Positions 62,975 to 64,000 of a DNA stretch of 64,000 nucleotides are shown piece by piece. This stretch comes from Algibacter sp. L1A34 (GTDB lineage: Bacteria; Bacteroidota; Bacteroidia; Flavobacteriales; Flavobacteriaceae): the NCBI RefSeq assembly GCF_009796805.1, contig NZ_CP047029.1, positions 2,118,501 to 2,182,500 on the forward strand, written 5' to 3'. Made by a program: the position numbers and the translations under genes. Every line of letters starts with the position of its first letter. Position 1 is the stretch's first letter. The notes beneath the pieces are model-generated. The model saw only the letters and a list, made by a program, of their open reading frames with translations. It ran no database searches and had not been told where the DNA came from.

Positions 62975-63088
62975 TAGTTATATTCTATATAAATAGTTTA
63001 TTGAGTGGTTACTTTAAACTTTAGAATTGTAACTCATATTTTGATTGGTTAGTTAGAAAAAAAGCATCCGTTTACGGGTGCTTTTTTT
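62975..63088 (+). ncRNA. Predicted sigma-54-dependent small RNA
   Basis: About 114 bases from the sigma-54 start to a strong terminator. There is no ATG-initiated frame. An internal pair (GGTTAC with GTAAC, 63007-63032) and the terminator hairpin would fold it. The boundary at the 5' end is an estimate from the promoter. Confidence 0.6.
63058..63088 (+). terminator. Terminator of the predicted sigma-54 RNA
   Basis: GCATCCG pairs with CGGGTGC (one G-T) around a TTTA loop, with a run of As before and seven Ts after. Confidence 0.85.
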
Positions 63089-63137
63089 GTTTAATACATG
63101 TAGGTGATTTTAATAGTAAGTAATAAAAAACCATGCG

Positions 63138-63207
63138 TTTCATCGATTTTATCGATTATTTAATCTTTAAGTGTTAAAATTAAGTGTATTTCATCGATTT
63201 TAAGTGT
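63138..63207. repeat. Cluster of short direct repeats upstream of the second RNA unit
   Basis: TTTCATCGATTTTA occurs at 63138-63151 and 63189-63202. TTAAGTGT occurs at 63167-63174, 63180-63187 and 63200-63207, and its inverse CACTTAA at 62938-62944 next to the sigma-54 site. These look like regulator binding sites rather than coding sequence. Confidence 0.5.
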
Positions 63208-63237
63208 GTTTAATCGTTTCGTTAAGTTTCTAAATTA

Positions 63238-63245
63238 TATATTTG
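63238..63245 (+). promoter_or_regulatory. -7 box of the second RNA unit
   Basis: TATATTTG fits TAnnTTTG; a -33 TTG is not clear (TTTC at the expected position). Transcription would start near 63251. Confidence 0.45.
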
Positions 63246-63250
63246 GAGTG

Positions 63251-63390
63251 TTCTAAATAACACACCTTTTAGTTCAATGGATTAATTAATTAGTATTTGC
63301 ATTATGTTGTTGAAATGGAATCCCAAATCTAACCTCATAATAATAACGCAAATGATAGAAAACCGAGTTTGAGGGAACTCGGTTTTTTTT
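63251..63390 (+). ncRNA. Predicted second small RNA or leader
   Basis: About 140 bases from a TATATTTG box to a strong terminator at 63359-63390. It contains a 22-codon frame (63304-63372, starting MLLKWNPKSN with three ATA Ile codons) whose stop falls in the terminator loop, so an alternative reading is a leader-peptide attenuator for the downstream dipeptidase. That gene, however, has its own promoter. Confidence 0.4.
63359..63390 (+). terminator. Terminator before the dipeptidase gene
   Basis: AAAACCGAGTT pairs with AACTCGGTTTT around a 6-base loop and is followed by a T-run. Confidence 0.85.
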
Positions 63391-63403
63391 ATGTCTAATT
63401 ATT

Positions 63404-63431
63404 TTGGGTTTCATTATTTTAGCTAACTTTG
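63404..63431 (+). promoter_or_regulatory. Promoter of the dipeptidase gene
   Basis: TTG at 63404-63406 and TAACTTTG at 63424-63431, spacing 17 bases. The box ends 5 bases before ATG 63437, so the mRNA is nearly leaderless. Confidence 0.6.
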
Positions 63432-63436
63432 CTATT

Positions 63437-64000
63437 ATGAAGTCGAAATTTCTCTATTTAGCTCTACTATTCTCTGTCTTTTCATTTGCACAATTACCTA
63501 AGGGTTTTGTTTATGTTAAAGATATAATTCCAGATTTAAATGTTGAGTTGCGCTATAATACCACCTATAATTTTGTTGGCAAGCGAGTAGATGGTTATAA
63601 ATCTAACCGTTTAATTTTAACAAAACAGGCTGCTGAAGCTCTACGTTTGGTACAAGCTGAATTAGAAGATGAAAATTTATGCCTTAAAGTATACGATGGT
63701 TATAGACCTCAACAAGGCGTAAATCACTTTATACGTTGGGCTAGGGATTTGAGCGATACTATCAATAAATCTATTTTTTATCCTAAAATTAATAAGCGAA
63801 TATTGTTTAAATCAGGCTATATTGCTACAAGATCTGGCCATAGTAGAGGAAGTACCATCGATTTAACTATTGTAGATGGTAATACTGGAGACATTTTAGA
63901 CATGGGAAGTCCGTTCGATTTTTTCGGAGAAGCATCATGGGTTAATTATCCTAATATTTCAGAAAAGCAAAAAGAAAATCGACAAATACTTCAATCGGTA
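63437..64000 (+). CDS. D-alanyl-D-alanine dipeptidase (VanX/DdpX type, M15D), 3' end outside window
   Basis: The first 188 residues of a zinc dipeptidase that hydrolyses D-Ala-D-Ala. The signal peptide is about 1-18 (FSVFSFAQ). VKDIIPDLNVELRYNTTYNFVGKRVDGY and KVYDGYRPQQGVNHF (about 95-109) match the family, and SGHSRGSTIDLTI (about 137-149) carries the zinc-binding His and Asp of the SxHxxGxxxD motif. The periplasmic form in flavobacteria is thought to serve peptidoglycan recycling rather than vancomycin resistance. The second zinc His and the catalytic Glu lie beyond the window. Confidence 0.92.
   Translation, partial: MKSKFLYLALLFSVFSFAQLPKGFVYVKDIIPDLNVELRYNTTYNFVGKRVDGYKSNRLILTKQAAEALRLVQAELEDENLCLKVYDGYRPQQGVNHFIRWARDLSDTINKSIFYPKINKRILFKSGYIATRSGHSRGSTIDLTIVDGNTGDILDMGSPFDFFGEASWVNYPNISEKQKENRQILQSV

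Noticed and set aside
63437-64000. Vancomycin-resistance gene cluster
   Set aside because: The VanX-type dipeptidase has a signal peptide and no vanH, vanA or sensor genes in view; a recycling role is more likely.

Overview
The window looks like a chromosomal segment of a member of the Flavobacteriaceae (Bacteroidota), probably marine. The base composition is AT-rich and many genes start at TTG or GTG. Shine-Dalgarno sequences are almost absent, except a strong one before rpsU. Promoters fit the Bacteroidota primary-sigma consensus (TTG near -33, TAnnTTTG near -7). The tmRNA tag reads GENNYALAA, and many proteins belong to families typical of this phylum (DUF2851, DUF1343/NamZ, DUF4369, DUF3467, HTH_34). 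I see no CRISPR array, insertion sequence, prophage or plasmid function. Most of the window is core genome.

Layout. 1-2.7 kb: a broken gene end, two small lipoproteins, a small membrane protein and a methyltransferase. 2.7-3.1 kb: ssrA (minus). 3.4-5.5 kb: a saccharopine/alanine dehydrogenase-like enzyme and a short-chain dehydrogenase that appears to start at ATT. 5.5-10.7 kb: nine minus-strand genes, mostly uncharacterised membrane proteins plus a COQ4-like protein and an HTH_34 regulator. They form two transcription units, each headed by nearly the same 19-bp palindrome. 10.8-13.6 kb: DUF1801, an outer-membrane protein, kdsA and a small membrane protein. 13.7-15.5 kb: typA. 15.9-23.1 kb: a surface-glycan locus with two intact flippases, a truncated third flippase, a phosphoethanolamine-transferase-like enzyme and three glycosyltransferases. 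23.3-29.1 kb: ftsE, then a 1012-residue TPR protein paired with an outer-membrane barrel.

29.3-42 kb: single genes and short operons: methyltransferase, YkgJ, sterol-desaturase-like enzyme, glycerophosphodiesterase, NamZ, LolC/E-type permease, DUF2721, DUF2851, PspC plus K+ channel, AGCS symporter, helix-hairpin-helix protein and acyl-CoA dehydrogenase. 42.3-57.7 kb is the translation/transcription core: rpsU, xerC, hpf, tRNA-Thr-Tyr-Gly-Thr, tuf, tRNA-Trp, secE, nusG, rplKAJL, rpoB, rpoC. 57.9-64 kb: DUF3467, a 4Fe-4S protein, prfC, idi, queD, a small protein, a second copy of tRNA-Thr(TGT), a DUF4369 lipoprotein, a 600-bp RNA-rich intergenic region, and the start of a VanX-type D-Ala-D-Ala dipeptidase.

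The most interesting signals are not protein genes. (1) A perfect sigma-54 promoter at 62948-62964 reads through about 110 non-coding bases into a strong terminator, which predicts a sigma-54-dependent small RNA. A second RNA unit lies just downstream. (2) The two-operon palindrome regulon at 9.4 and 10.7 kb includes a COQ4-like gene in a lineage expected to use menaquinone. (3) A 7-base-phased palindromic CAGT/ACTG element separates rpoB and rpoC. (4) A dispersed intergenic repeat has at least four copies. (5) Terminator hairpins sit in unexpected places: inside the start of the helix-hairpin-helix gene, and between the promoter and the first tRNA of the tuf operon.
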